Assembly: GCA_000231825.2 (NCBI GenBank) | Contig: JH720351.1 | Span: forward strand, 1 to 64,000 | Direction of reading: 5' to 3' | DNA length: 64,000 nucleotides | Source: Tetrahymena elliotti 4EA | Taxonomy: Eukaryota; Ciliophora; Oligohymenophorea; Hymenostomatida; Tetrahymenidae | In this document: positions 13,212-27,248 of the stretch, in pieces | Layout: the number at the start of each line of letters is the position of its first letter | Position numbering within the stretch: position 1 is the first letter of the stretch | Program-made: the position numbers and the translations under genes | Notes under the pieces: generated by a model | Told to the model about the DNA's origin: nothing | What the model saw: only the letters and a program-made list of their open reading frames with translations | Databases searched by the model: none

Positions 13212-14821
13212 TTTAAATCATACTGCATTTTCTATTGCAAAATAAAGCCCTGATCAAAAATATCTTATCTCATCTTCAAATGAAAATTCAAATAAATTTC
13301 TTTTGGCTTTTTGGTGATGGTTCTATTAAAATCCATTATGTATTTATGCCAGATTTGTATTAAAATTTTTAATTTAATTTTATTTAAACAAATCAATAGA
13401 ATTTTCATCATATTTCTATTACTATTGCTCTCAAAATACTCTTACCTATTTTATAGTTCCAAAGTTATGTTTTTACTCTTCTGCACATTTGACACAAATC
13501 CTTCTAGGCTTTTTGTCTTGCTTTAAACTTCCAGGTATCTATATTATATTATTATTATTATTCTTAATCCTTTGAACTTGGCTAAAAATGTTTAGTGCAT
13601 ATATGTATTATAGAAAAATGAATCTTTTCAAATGTTGGTAATTACAATAATGCGATTTTGACCACATGGCTAACAAATAGTCCTATAACATCTCTTGCAA
13701 TAGTAACTCTTTTTAAATAATCCAAATGAGTAACTACATATTTCGCATTAGTTAGATTTGGATAGTTAATCTGTAAATGAAATTTAATAAATTGTCCTAT
13801 TAGTGACTTCCATTTATAAGCTAATAATATTACTTTTATTTATCAAAAAAAACTGATAATAAGAATAAAGTTATTTAGTATTTTACAACTAAAGGTTAGC
13901 AGATTAATTATTAAAAGCAATAACTTTCTATTGATTACTGCTTTTTTTAGATCTTTAATTTATTAAAAACAGGTAAACATAATTTTAAATAGATAATCTC
14001 CTATCTCTTAAAAAGCTGATTAAAAAATATTAAATTGAATAATAATCTTAACTTTATTGCTTTTTTTGCGCATTTTCCACTCTGCCTACCTGCCTACCAA
14101 TCCTTTTATTATAATCAAATTTATTTTAATTATTTATAAAAATTAATTTATCTAATTGTTAAATCTTATTTTTGATATTCTAGCAAAGAAGAGGTTAATT
14201 GAAAATAAATATGATTTAGATTTCATGGCTTGATGTGAAAAAAATGATTGCTTGTTATTTTACTGAACATATTATTCATACTTTTGTTTTGGTTAATTTC
14301 AGAATACGTTTTTAAAAATTTAAATACATTACCAGAATTAATTAATTATTATTATTTAATTAACTTAAAGAAATTAATATTTTTTTAGCACTTTTATTAA
14401 CTCAATCAAGATCAATTACCCTAATAATTTCTATTCTTTTAATTTTAGGATATTGATAAATAAGTTTTTTATTTGATATGATTAGGATTAATTTTTTATA
14501 GACATGTTTATAATTGAGAAAAAGGGTTTATTAAATAAAACAAATAAGATTTTTTTAATAAAATGGATTAAATAACTTAAAATGAATTTTTGAGATACTA
14601 GTTAGTATTGAATAGTATTGAAGTGAGAAAAATTTGATTTTAATAAATATATTAAATTTATTTATTCTTTGTTCAAATAGTAATCATAAATAAATCAATC
14701 AATTAATTTTTAAATTAACTTACTCTAATCTTTCTTTTGAATAATATTTACTAACTTCAAAATAATAATCAAATAAAGAAAGAGAAAAAGAAGAATTTTT
14801 AAAATCAAAATTTATTTTAAA
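13212..14821. other. Intergenic spacer, divergent genes
   Basis: About 1.6 kb between the divergent starts of the coiled-coil gene (-) and the two-TM membrane-protein gene (+); it should hold both promoters. A slightly GC-richer pyrimidine patch (CTGCCTACCTGCCTACC, near 14082-14098) is the only thing that stands out. Confidence 0.55.
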
Positions 14822-16729
14822 ATGGCTAAAGGTTTTGCATTTATATCTAATATAGACTTATTTGGAGCTGAAGTAGGGTTAAAGTATGAAGGAAGAAATA
14901 AATATACTTCAAGAGTTGGAGGATTTGCTACTTTAATTGTAGGAGGACTTTTAAGTGCCCTATTTTATCAGTAGTTTTTTTAAATTTTAAATCATGTCAA
15001 TCCAAATGTGATTTAGTAATAATCATATGTTGACTTACCTGCCAGATATAATCTTACTAAGGACCAATTCAGTTTTATGATAGGATTATTAGATTAAAAT
15101 TAAAATCCCTTTGTTGATGAAAGTATATTTACAATAGAAGCAGAGTTTTAATACAAAATAGACATGTTTTAAAATGGTACACTGATATAGAAATTAGTTT
15201 CAATCTAAATACCCACAGGGCCGTGCACTTAAGATGACTTTGAAATAATGGATATTAAAAGCTATTTTACTAGCCAACCCTTTGAATAATATATTTGTTT
15301 AAAAAATTAAAATGATCTCTTCCTTGAAGGTTAGTTTGACTAAAAGAAATTTTCCGTTCTTATGTTTAAGATAGTAGAATGTATTGATAAACCTATTTGT
15401 AAGCCAGCTGAAACAAGATAATAGATTATAAAAACTTCAAAAGCTTAAATCTTTTACACAGATAGAATAGTAGAATCTTATGACTTTTACAAACCCTTCA
15501 AAAGCATAGGCAAAACTCAATATTATAATATATTTTATGAATATTTAGTCAAAAGTAGTTTTATATTTTCTAACACTGTAATCTAAGATGATATAGGACT
15601 TTTCATACAATCTTTAAGTACCAAGACATAACTACAATTTGTCACTGATAGCTAATCCTTGCAATCTAAGACAGCAAATGTATTTTTTAAAGTTTCAATT
15701 TTCTTAGATAAAAATAAAGAAAATAGCTATTTTAGAACATATAAAAAAATTCCTGAAGCACTTTCGCAATTAGGAGGTACATTTTAGGTCCTATTCTTTA
15801 TTGGGTGCTTGTTTATAAAACCATACAACTTTTTAAAGTTAAAAAATAGGCTACACAAAGATATTTTTTCTGAAGATAATTAAAACTTAAATAAAAAAAA
15901 ATCTTCTCAAAAAAAGAAGCAATAAAGAAGTAACTCAATATTTAACAAGAAAACATAAAATCCTCCTACCATAAATGTTTATAATAATACTAACACAGAC
16001 TAAATTCAGGAAGAAGAAAAGCCTATAAAAGAAAAATAAAGATTTTCATTTTTAAGAAAAATACATGAGTTTTTTGGAAAAGTTTCATAGTAAGTAAAGC
16101 AATAGTACTAAGATATAGAAAATATGAGAAGCATAAAGACAATAATTAACACCTAGATTTAGTTTATTCTCCTTTAAAAATTATTTTATCAAATAGATTT
16201 TTCAAAAATAAAATTAATTAGTAACTAGCCTTCTTTGTTATTTGATAGCAGATCTAAGATTCTTTTAGAAAGTAGTTTTAAAGATAATAGCTTTTAATCT
16301 TTTAATTTCTAAAAATTCTAACTAAAATTATCTTCCAATAATTAAGAAGTGCAAAATTTCAACAATTCAATAACTAAAAATTAAAATGTGTGTGATGTTT
16401 CTTGTTCATCTCCCATAAAAATTTAACCTGATAAAAATAAATTAATAATAGATAAATAAAATTCTCCTGATGAATAAAAAAAATAATAATCAGAAAGTGA
16501 TGATTATAGACATTCATATACCTCTAAATAAAATATTAAAGCTTCATAAATTTAAAATTAACAATAAGAGAACTAAAAATCTGATATAGATATAGAAAGC
16601 GAAAGCGTATATGTAAATTATATTTAAGGTTAATCTTTTAATACTATTCTTAATTTAAATAAATTTTAATAGCTGAACCCTAACCAAATAAAAAATTAAA
16701 ATGTTAATAACCAAATGATAAATGTTTGA
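14822..16729 (+). CDS. Ciliate two-transmembrane protein, intact tandem copy
   Basis: A single-exon gene of 635 residues. A short N-terminal tail (MAKGFAFISNIDLFGAEVGL) precedes a first membrane helix at about residues 34-55 (SRVGGFATLIVGGLLSALFY). A domain of about 260 residues with conserved-looking Cys pairs (GPCTQDD, VECIDKPICKPAE) follows. The second helix lies at about 316-335 (FQVLFFIGCLFIKPY). The remaining 300 residues are charged, N/K/S/Q-rich and presumably cytoplasmic. The two-helix layout resembles the large families of unnamed membrane proteins in ciliate genomes. No enzymatic motif is visible. A decayed copy lies 1 kb downstream at 17713-19378. Confidence 0.85.
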
Positions 16730-17712
16730 ATTTCTTGATTTTCTTTGTTGATTTGTTTGCTGTATTATTAATAACCAGTATATCACTCAAAAACATTAAA
16801 ATAAATTCATTGATTATGAAGAAGAGATATAATCTTGATAGAAAATTTATTTTTCAAAATTAAAGCTAATTAACTATTATTTGAAAATAAGAAATTCTTT
16901 TTGGAAGTTGCTCAAGTCTAAATCTTTATTAAACAAATTTACAATCATAAAATATAAATTATTCAAATGCGGTCAGAGTAATTGTAAAATGAGTAATTTT
17001 AATTGTCACACTCTGACTAAGCTTTAAAAAAAAATAAGTTTATTGCAATAATAATATTTTCCTAGTCAAAAATATTCAATAAAAAATTTATCTTCACATT
17101 AATGAAACCTCTAATTGAAAAGATTTTACTCATTTATTTAAAAAGACTGAAGTTCCTAAATAAGAATTGAAATATATGAAATATGTCATAGAGAAATAAA
17201 GTGAAAGTGCAAAGCATAAACAAAAGCTCATTAAAAAATTCTTTAATCAATCTCAAAAAATCATAATAAAATGTAAAACGTTAAATAAATTTATTAATTA
17301 TAATTGACAATATATTTTCTAATTAACTGTCTAATTTCCAGGCTAATATTTTTGATTAATCTTATTAAAAATTTATATTTATTGATTTAAAACATAAATT
17401 TATTTTGGGGGGGGGAGGCACTAGAAGTAAATGTAAAAAGATGATCAGTAATTAATTTGATATAATTAGCATTTCATTTTTAGTTTAATTGAATAAGATT
17501 AAAAATTTATTAACTCTATAATTCAATTTTTTTTACAACTAATATACTAACACTTAGCATCTTAATTAATTCAAATTTGAAAACTATTTGTGTTTATTAA
17601 TAAGATAGTGAAATTTTAATTCCTGATTTTTAGTGGCCAAAAATAAAAATTAATAAAAAGTAGAATCAAAAGAAAATAAAACACACAAACTATTTTTAGT
17701 AAAAAATAATAG
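16730..17712. other. Spacer between tandem copies, with hairpin and G-tract
   Basis: About 1 kb of AT-rich DNA between the intact gene and its pseudogene copy. It contains an inverted repeat (16972-17017, listed separately) and a run of nine G at 17407-17415 followed by AGG, unusual in DNA this AT-rich. I see no gene. Confidence 0.6.
16972..17017. repeat. Inverted repeat, possible stem-loop
   Basis: GTCAGAGT at 16972-16979 is the exact reverse complement of ACTCTGAC at 17010-17017. Partly complementary AATTGTAAAAT and ATTTTAATTGTCAC sequences extend the stem inward. The arms are much richer in G+C than the flanks. It could fold as an RNA or DNA hairpin, but I cannot assign a function. Confidence 0.55.
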
Positions 17713-19378
17713 ATGTCATCTTTTTCTTTAGGAGTAGTATCTAAGATAGATATTTTTGGAGCCGAAGTTGGGTTAAAATATGAAGGTATGAGAAATTTAG
17801 ATCTAGACTTGGAGGTTTAACCACCTTGATTGTAGGAGGCCTAATCACTGCTCTGCTTTATCAATTATTTAGCAATGTATTTTAAAGATTAAACCCAAAT
17901 CTAGTTTATTAGTAAACATATGTTTAAACTCCAGGAAGATACAATCAAACTAATGATTAATTTAGCATTATGGTAGGACTTGAAGATCACAATGGCAAAG
18001 ATTTTCTTAATGAGGATGTTTTTACAATAGAGGCCTACTTTGAATACAAAGTTGAAACTATTTAAGATGGTAAAGTTGTTTAAAATTTTGTTGTGAATTA
18101 AGTTTCTACAGGACCTTGTACAGAAGATGATTTCTAAATGAAAGATACTAGTTCCTACTTCTTGAGCAACCTTACAAATTTTCGGATTGTTTAAAAAACT
18201 ATATTGATCTTTACCTTGAAGGCAAGTTTGATCAAGATAAATTTTCTGTTCTTATCTTTAGAATTGTAGAGTGTGTTAACAAACCCAATTGCAAGACACC
18301 TGAATAAAGATAATAAATAATAAAGACATCTAATGCTCAAATTTATTATACAGATAGAATAGTGGAACCCCAAAATTTTGAAAAGCCCTTTAAAAATATT
18401 GGGAAAACTCAATATTATAACATTTTTTATGATTTTTTTTTGAAAAATAGCCTTGTATTTTCAAATACTCACATATCAGATGATACAGGTTTATTTGCAG
18501 AGTCTATGACTACTTAAACATAGCTATAATTTGCTAATGACCGTTACTAACTCTAATCAAAGACAGCAAATGAATTCTTTTAAATTTCAATTTATTTAGA
18601 GAAAAATAAAGAAAATAGTTATTTTAGAACCTACAAAAAAATTCCTGATGCCCTACCTCAGCTTGGAAGTACCTTTTAGGTATTATTTTTCATAGGGTGC
18701 TTGCTGATAAAGCCATATAATTATCTTAAGCTTAGAGAGAGGCTTCACAAAGATATATTTTCAGAAGAAAATTAAAATTACAATAAAAAAGAATCATCTC
18801 AGAAAAAAGAGAAAAAGAAAAGAAGCAATTCAATATTTAATAAAAAGACATTAAATACTTTAAATAACACAATTAAAGAGAAAAAAATAAGAAAATAAAT
18901 CTCAAGTTTAAGATCAATTCGGTCAATCTTTTATCTTAAAATTAAAGAGTCTTTTTGGAAAAGTTTAATAATAAAAAAAATTACAATATTAAGAGATAGA
19001 AAAATGAGAAGCACCAAGACTATTATTAATACATAGATATAATTTATTATCCTTAAAAATTTATTTTATTTCTAAGATTTTTCCTAAATGAAACTAAACA
19101 TTTAACAATCTTAGACTTTAGAAAGTAAATCTAAAATACATGCAAATAGCTATTTTAAAGAAAATAGTTTTTTTAATTCATTTAATCTCAATAAAATCTA
19201 AAAAGACCAATCAATTATTAATTTAAAAGCATTCAATTAAAACAAGTTTAATCTAAAAAGCAGCAATGTTTAAGATCTTTTCCCTTACTTTCCATCAACA
19301 ATTTAGATATTTTAAGTGATTCATGTAAAACCCCTGAATGCGAAGAAAAAAGAAAGAACTTAGTTAATCAGAGATTGA
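17713..19378 (+). pseudogene. Frameshifted copy of the two-transmembrane protein
   Basis: Aligns through most of its length with the gene at 14822 (shared FGAEVGLKYEG, GPCTEDDF, LYLEGKFDQDKFSV, ENSYFRTYKKIP, MRSTKTIINTQIQFI), but not in one frame. One base is missing near 17788 (between KYEG and RSRLGG). Another is missing near 18181 (before DCLKNYIDLYLEG). Two further, compensating shifts lie in the tail around 18940-19005. Reading from the ATG at 17713 gives TGA within about 40 codons. No plausible introns restore the frame at these points. It is therefore a tandem duplicate that has lost function or is decaying; sequencing error at several independent sites is less likely. Confidence 0.8.
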
Positions 19379-22099
19379 TGTCATAAGTTAAAATAACTCA
19401 ATCTAAAAAATAGAAACATATGTGCAGACGTTTTAGTCAATTCATCAAAAAAGAAAAAAAATCTATAAATCAATCATATAAAATTTAAAAATAAAATCTA
19501 TTATTAAATATCTAAAAAATAAAAAAAAATATGCAAATATTCATTCTAGCCTCTCATCTAAAAAGATGAGTAAGCCAACAGAATTTTGTATGAAAGTATA
19601 TATTAAATTTAAAAATAAAATGAATTTTTAAAATCAATTTACATTTTTTCTTGTCTTTTTCTCATTAAAGAAAGACAAATAATATTCATAATTTATTTTT
19701 CGTCTGAAATAAAAATATCAAAATTTATTTAATTCCCTAAAATTTATAAATAAAAATTTAGATATTTGAGTTAAGCTTTCTTGTATTATCTTTTAGTAAA
19801 AGCATAAAAGATTAGATTATTATAAGAAATAGTTATACACAAATTAAATTATATGTCAGAGATTTTAATTTAACTTCATAGTATGAAAGAAAATAAAAAA
19901 TTTAACCTTTTTTTTCTTAAATGTAAGAAACATAGTACAATTTAAATTGATAACAAAATAAATCTAAATTTATTTTAAGTTTCTTCCGTTTACTCTTCTT
20001 TTAGAGATTTTAGTCTAAATTAAATATGTGTTTTAATTAATTTATTGATTTGGTGTTTTTTTATCTAGGCTTTAGCTTATCTATTTAGAATTGTTTGTAA
20101 TTAAAATTAAATAAAATTTCTTTTTAGATTTATGAATTTAAGAATTTTTAAATAAGTTGAACTCTTCCAGTTTAAGTATGCTCAATACTTCAAAGTTAAA
20201 CAGATAAATATCTCATTTGATTGACACCTGATCAAAATATCTAATTTTGTTAAAAAATCTAGAAATTTAATAAAAGTTCTACTAAATTGAATATTTTACC
20301 TATACTATAAATTAAATAGATAATCTAAACTCTTACATAAAAACTAAACAAAATAAAAAAAAATTTATTTTGTTTATTACAGTTATCTATCTTATTAGTA
20401 TAAATAAAATTATTTCTAGTTTAGCTATCAAATTTAGACAAACTTACCTAGAATAAAATTTCATAAGTAAGTAATAATGTTAAGAGTTTCACAAGTTTAA
20501 TTAATTAATAATTTATTTTGGTGATGAATTTTCTTTTTCTTAATTAATTAAATCTAAATGTTATTTATGTAGTATTATTTATTCTGATACTTTTTGATTG
20601 TCTTTAATTTATTTACAAATGCAAAATAAATTATTTTTAAAAAGCTAAAGTCAATTTCATTAAAATTTCAATTTAGTTGAAATAATATTTTTGTGAAATT
20701 CATTGAACCTAAACAATTATTGCTTAATGAATAACAGCATATCTGAATTTATAAAAATACTAATCAAAGAATTTAATATTAATATTTTTACTGAATAAAA
20801 TTATAAAATAATGATTGCATTTTGAAATTAGTTGATGATTTTCATTTTAACTTACCTAAAAATATAAATATTTTTGTTTCGATTTTATTTTAATATTTTT
20901 TTACTAGTTTTGAAAATAAATTTTTAATTTATTTAAATGATAATCTAAATTAGGTGTTTTTACTGTTTAATAAAAAATAATTCTTGATAAAATAATAATT
21001 AAAAAATATATTAATAAAATTACTGATATGAAACAGCATTATAGATAAGATTATTTGTTTACATGTTTAAAAGAAAAGAAAAAGACCATAAAATTAGTCT
21101 TTATGAGAATAAATATTAGCTAATAAATTCAAGTTATTATAAACATATTTATAAGTTATAATTGATAAGCTAATACACCTAAGATGATAACTAAAAATAA
21201 TATTTGTATTTTTTTAAGCCTTTAAATCAAATAGAACCCATTTAACTTAATTATTATGCATATGCATATCCCCTTCTTTTAATTAAAAAAATAGATATTA
21301 ACTATTAAAAACAAATTTTTTTTAAAAAAGCTTACCAAAAAAAGACAACAACTCTATCTTTATTTTTTAAAGAGCTGTAAGAGTCAATAGATAAGAATAA
21401 AAAGAAACTAACAAAATCAATAGTAGATTTGCCAAAATAAGATAATATTTGAAGGAAATTAAGCAAATATAATTATTTAAATCACATAAAGCTAGCTATC
21501 TAAAGTGAAGATAAATCATATAACCATTTTATCTCAGGCTTAAAGGTAAAAATAAAATCAATTAGCTTATTTTTGTTCATCATTTTTAGCAATCACAGAA
21601 TGAATTTAATTTCCAGTATCAATATGAAATAACAAGAAACAACATATTTCTTATAATTAAACCAAATTCGCATAGCGAAAAATCCATTCAATTTCAAATG
21701 ATCTTAAAGCATCCAATAATATAAAATCTTATTTGAATATTATGATGATAATTTTTAAAAATATGATAACATGTTAAGAGTTATGCATATTTATATTAAC
21801 ATTCATATTAATCATTAAATTTACCTTTTATTTAATCGTTAGGGAATAGTGTATCAAAAAGGAAGCCTTTAAGAGGAAATAAAAAAAGAATCAAATAAAA
21901 AGCAGAAACATTTTTAAATAGGGAAGGAAGAAAATAGATTCTGTTGAATCTTTTCTATAAATATTATTGAAACCATCTTACAGTTTTATAGCTATTGGTT
22001 CTTGAATCAGTAAAATCAAGCTGATTAAATAGATTAAGATAATTTAGCAATACTTACAAAAGCAGTAAAAATAGGAAAAGAAATACTCATTCATTTTAA
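19379..22099. other. Long intergenic spacer
   Basis: About 2.7 kb of AT-rich DNA between the pseudogene and the NIMA-related kinase. I see no sustained frame on either strand, no RNA gene and no repeat array. The last few hundred bases should be the kinase promoter. Confidence 0.55.
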
Positions 22100-25000
22100 A
22101 TGAATACAAATAATCGATAGTAAAGATCTGAATCAGATAGAGAAAAAGCTCGCTTGATGAATGGTGTAGATATCAATATAGAGAAATAGGAGCATGAAGA
22201 TAATAAGCGCTAAATTGGATCATGTGTTTCTGATTTTACTATAGTAAAAGAACTAGGTAGAGGTTCATATGGTGTGGTATATAGAGCGATATCAAATATC
22301 AATAAAAAAGAATATGTAGTAAAAAAAATAAATATCAAGCATATGAGCAATAAGCATTAAAAGGAGGCTTTAAAAGAGGCATAAATTCTACGTAAAGTCA
22401 GGCATGAAAACATTATTAGATACTACACTTCTTTTGTAGAGCATGATTGCCTATATATTGTCATGGAATATGCTGATGGCGGCGATCTTTAACAAGTTAA
22501 TATACAAATACTATTTAAATTTTTCATATACTTTTAAGCAATTTAATATATTAGTTCAGTAATAGAGAAGAAATGCAAATAAACAAGCATTCAAATTATC
22601 CATGATTTAAGATAAATTTTAATCATAAAATACTGAAAAAAATATATTTTCAAGTCATAAAAAGTTACAGCAAACAAACATTTAAATGGATAATATTTTG
22701 CATTGGAAATTTTAATAAATTATTTCTATTTTTTACTGAAATTACTTTAAAAGTCAACAATTTTTTTGTAAAATAGCTCCTCAGATATCGCAGGGAGAAA
22801 AAAAAATAGTTTACAGAAACAGAAATATGGGAATACGCTCAGGATTTGATCAAAGCTGTTGATTACTTGCATAAAAATAACATTATCCATAGAGATATCA
22901 AAACTTTGAATATTTTTCTCACAAAAGATAGAAAAGTCAAGGTAACAATTTTGGCAAACAATATAAATTATTTAATATTTACTTACTAAAGAGCCTCTCT
23001 ATTTGCTATAAAAACTTGTGGATTTAGTTGGTATTTGAATTTGAGATTAGTCTATCTTTATAAACTCAAAAAGGATTTTTATATAGATTTTTTTATCTAT
23101 TTTTATGAATTAATTAAAAAAATATTTATCATTTTTAATTTTAAAACTCAATTAATTCTATTTAAATAGCTTGGTGATTTGGGTGTTTCAAAAATTGTAT
23201 CAAGCTAAGCAGCACTGTAAGGTACTAGAGTAGGTACTCCTTTATATCTTGCACCTGAGCTGGTCAAATAACAACCATATGACTTTAAAGTAAATTAAAT
23301 TTTTAATTGTTTAATGAAATAAATATTTTTATATTGGTTAGGTTGACATATGGGCAATTGGCATTGTTTTATATCACATCAGTGGTAATTACTTTTTTTA
23401 CATTTTAAAGATATTCTTTAAAAATATTTACTAATTTAGCTTTAGAACCACCATTTTAAGGAGAAAATTTGATAGCACTCGGATTTAATATCGTTCATAA
23501 ATTTCCTAAACCTTTACCCAGTGTTTATTCTCCTAAGCTTGTTGGATTTATAAATAAGTTATTGGAAAAAAATCCACTTTAGCGCCCTAAGACATCAGAA
23601 CTACTAGAGACTTTTCCAAAAAAAAGTGAAAGACCAATGACTGGGCAACCTTAATCTTCTAATTCATGGCAAAATAATGCAGCAAGAAATTCTTCTAGCA
23701 GTTCAAATATAAATGATAAGATAGAAGTTTATGATAAGGGTAATTACAATATGCTTAATAGGATCATTGAGGAAGATTAAGAAATGGCAGCTGCATTTCA
23801 CAACAAGCTTGATAATAAAAAAAAATCTTTAGAATTGAATGAATATGAAAACAAAATGGTAGGCTAACCTTCAGTTTTACCTTATCACATGAGAAGACCT
23901 TAAACAAGTGTTGGTAGAGATAAGGAAAAGTTATTGTATTAGTAAAAAATGTAAGAAAATATTAACAATGAATATAATAATTTAAACTTAAAAGCTTATA
24001 AAAATAATTCAAATTAAATTGATTACCAATAAGATCTAAAAAATTAATTTGATGAAGATTCATCAGATCTTAGAAACAGCAAATAAACTAAATAAAGAGA
24101 TAGAAGTGATTCATCTTCTTCATCATCTAATTATAATAATAATAATAATAATAGAGAGGTGTTAGTGATGGGAAATAATGCTGCTTTGACCTCGAGCAAT
24201 AATAATGTAGGAAGATATTTAAGTAAAAATAAAGAGATTATGACTTATAATAAAAAAAAAATGTCTTTGATCACAGATAGTAGTATTCTAAATGATGATA
24301 AAAAGAAGAGTGGAAGTACTCGTTAATCAACCACTGCTCAGCAAGGAATTAATTATAATCAAGTAACAAATGATGATAAAAAACTAAATTAAAATGAAGA
24401 CAAAAAGTCTAAGCCAGAATAATAAACTTAATAGTAATAATCTTATCTACCTACTCACAAAGTTAATTCATAAAGCTAACAAATATAAAATTCTAATTAA
24501 ATTTCTAATTAGCATTCACCCTCAGAAAATCATCTAAATTCACATCGAATATTAACTTCAGCTACAGAGAAAAAGTTAGAAAAAAATTAAAGCAGCAGTA
24601 ATAATAATAACAACAACAATAATGTTTCAAGTAGTGATTTTAGCTCTAACTAAAAAGCTAATTAATATCATGTTTAAGGAAAATAATTAAATAAGAATAA
24701 AAATGAGGAATAAGATTAAGAGTAAAAAAAGAAAAATTAGAGCTTATTAGAAGATGGTATGATGATCTAAGAAAAAGTAAAATAGAGCAAAGAAAACACT
24801 CCAGGTAATGTTTAAAATAATAAAGATACTAAAGCTACTCTTGAATAAAAGTAAAAAGAAGCTACAAATCAATTGTAGAAATTGATTTCCTAATAGAGTA
24901 ATTTAAAAGACACAAAAGAAACTAAAGAAATCAAAGAATATCTTAAGGATATTAATAGTAATAATAACATTAATAATAATGGTTCAAATAAAAATAATGA

Positions 25001-26207
25001 AATCAAAGGATAAAACCCATTAGTTGCCTATTTTAATATTAGTAAATCAATGAGTGATAACTTATAAAGCAATTTTAAAATACGCCCTTTCTCAGCATAA
25101 ACAAAGCCCAGATAAAATGAATTAGGAAAAAAGCCAGAAGTAAATAATTTTATTAAAAATGAAATGATGTCAAGCTAAAATAAAGATGCTATGAAACTGG
25201 AATAAATAATAAAAGAATTTAAATAAGAAGCTCAAAAAATTAGAGAAGCACCTCTTAACATTTATGCGAATGGTCAAAGCTAGCCTTTATCTACTCCTAA
25301 AGATCATAAAAGCACAACTGAAAGTAAAAAGAATGATAAAAATATAAATACTGGATTGTAATAGAGTGCTTCAACATAGTCTAACAAAAAAGAACCCTCA
25401 AATAAAACTGCAAATCAAAATGAGAAAATAGAAAATAAAAGGAAAGAAGATAGCAATTTAGGAAATGAAAATGCTGCAATTAGACCTTAATCAGCCCATC
25501 CTTTAGTAGGAAACAGATAGAATAAAGTCTTTAATTAATTTAATAATAGATATGTTTCTCCAAACTAGTATATAGCTGGATTCAGTAGTCCTTTCTAAAA
25601 TAATCCAAATACTAACACATCTCATAAATCGATTGTAAATAACTTTATTAAAAACAGCATAGGCAAAATGAGTAACAACGTCATTATCGATCCTGTAAGC
25701 AAGCCTCATAAAGGTAAGTTCATCTTTTAAATTCAAAATTTAACTTATTTTTATAATAAAATAGATTAAAATTAAAACTAAGAAAATGATAAAAACTATT
25801 TCTTTTATAGAATTGATAATGTTTAAAGAGATTTTAATGATGAAAGTAAAATTTTTTTATTTCAAATTAATTTTCACAAAACCAACTATATTTATTTTTT
25901 AACAGTTAATCCCTAGTCTACTAAATCTAGCTCATAGAAAATGGATATAACTTCTAAAATGAAATCAGCCACTTCTACTAATTTTTATAAAGATTAATCT
26001 TAACTAACTGTGAGTGTGAAGGGTGGAAACTCCTAAAACCTTGATAACCCTCCTACATAAAATAAAGAAAAGACAAACTAAGGGAAAGTTTTAGTCTTAA
26101 ATAATGCCCGTCCTTAAACTTCAACTGGCATTAGAAAAAAATATACAATAAAAGATTTAGTGTCTGATTAACATGTTTATCGCACTAACTAAGTTGTAAG
26201 CTAATGA
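22100..26207 (+). CDS. NIMA-related Ser/Thr protein kinase (NEK family)
   Basis: A predicted 1126-residue kinase in seven exons. Introns are 22496-22776, 22942-23169, 23290-23341, 23385-23439, 25714-25764 and 25846-25905; all phases agree and the total length is divisible by three. The kinase domain spans about residues 46-290: glycine loop GRGSYGVVY (53-61), ATP-anchoring Lys75 (EYVVKK), HRDIKTLN (170-177), DLG (190-192, the NEK variant of DFG) and LAPEL (214-218). Ordering and motifs are those of active NEKs, which in ciliates act on cilia length, basal bodies and cell cortex. The 830-residue C-terminal tail is low-complexity, rich in N, K, S and Q, with an Asn run near 24130-24155. It converges tail-to-tail with the second NEK gene at 27249-30473. 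Confidence 0.92.
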
Positions 26208-27248
26208 ATATTTTTGATACATTGTCCTAAATTATAGAGTTAATTAGTCAGTATTTAAATTAAAACTAAGGTACATTTTTAAACAAAAAAAGAGTAAGTA
26301 AACAAATAAACCAACAGTCTGATTAATCTTTTTCTTAATTAAAATAATCAAATATATAAAAGACATAAAAATATTTTATCAATAATTATATTATAAAAAT
26401 ACTAAATAAAATTCAACTCAAGTAATTTTCTTCATTTAAAATAATCAAATCAATTTATAAAATTTGAATGCTTTATTCTAATTTTATATTCTTCACTCCA
26501 CTCCATACATACATACAGCTAAGAAAATTTTTAAACATGATTTTTCCTCTAAAATTTTAGAGATTAACTATTCTAATATTAATATGTCTGTCTTACTTGT
26601 TTTATATTAAGTAAATCTACTTTTCTATTTATCATAAATTCATCATTTTTTTACCTCTTTTAAATTCCATATTTTTAATCAGAGTATCCATAATTTTTCA
26701 TAAATTAATTCATTTAAAAATTTTTTATTTTTATTAAAATAAATATCAGTAATTCAGGTAATTATTTATTTTGCTTAAATAAATTTGATTAAAAAATATT
26801 AGTTTAAATTTTTTATTTAATGTTTAGCAAAAGGTCAAATAATCAAAGAGTTTAGTTCATTTTTTATAAGTAAGTTTTATAAGTAGAAATTTTATTCTAA
26901 GTTGAAAAGTTTAAAAATAAAGTTATTTAGTGAATATTTTCTAATTTATTAAATCAAAAAATATACTTACTTTTATTTGATAATTGAGTATTTAAATTTT
27001 ATTAAAAAATTTTTTAAGTGTGAAAAATAAAATTATGAAATGATTAATTAATTTTTGGAATATTAAATATTTTTAGAAAGAATGGAATTTGCAAATACAA
27101 GATTATAAATGCAACAAAATAAATTACAAAATTGAGCAAATTATTAAATTGGCTGTTTGCTGATAAATTATTTAACTATTTTTATAAAAATATGTACATA
27201 TTAAATTAATGTTTATTTGTTTGTATTTTGGAAAATTAAAAGGTTTAA
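26208..27248. other. Spacer between two convergent NEK genes
   Basis: About 1 kb of AT-rich DNA separating the 3' ends of the two NEK-type kinase genes. It probably holds both polyadenylation regions. I see nothing else. Confidence 0.6.

Noticed and set aside
17713..17860. A 15-base intron (GTATGAGAAATTTAG) restoring the duplicate membrane-protein gene
   Set aside because: Removing it does not restore the paralog frame, 15-nt introns are not seen elsewhere in the window, and other frameshifts remain downstream.
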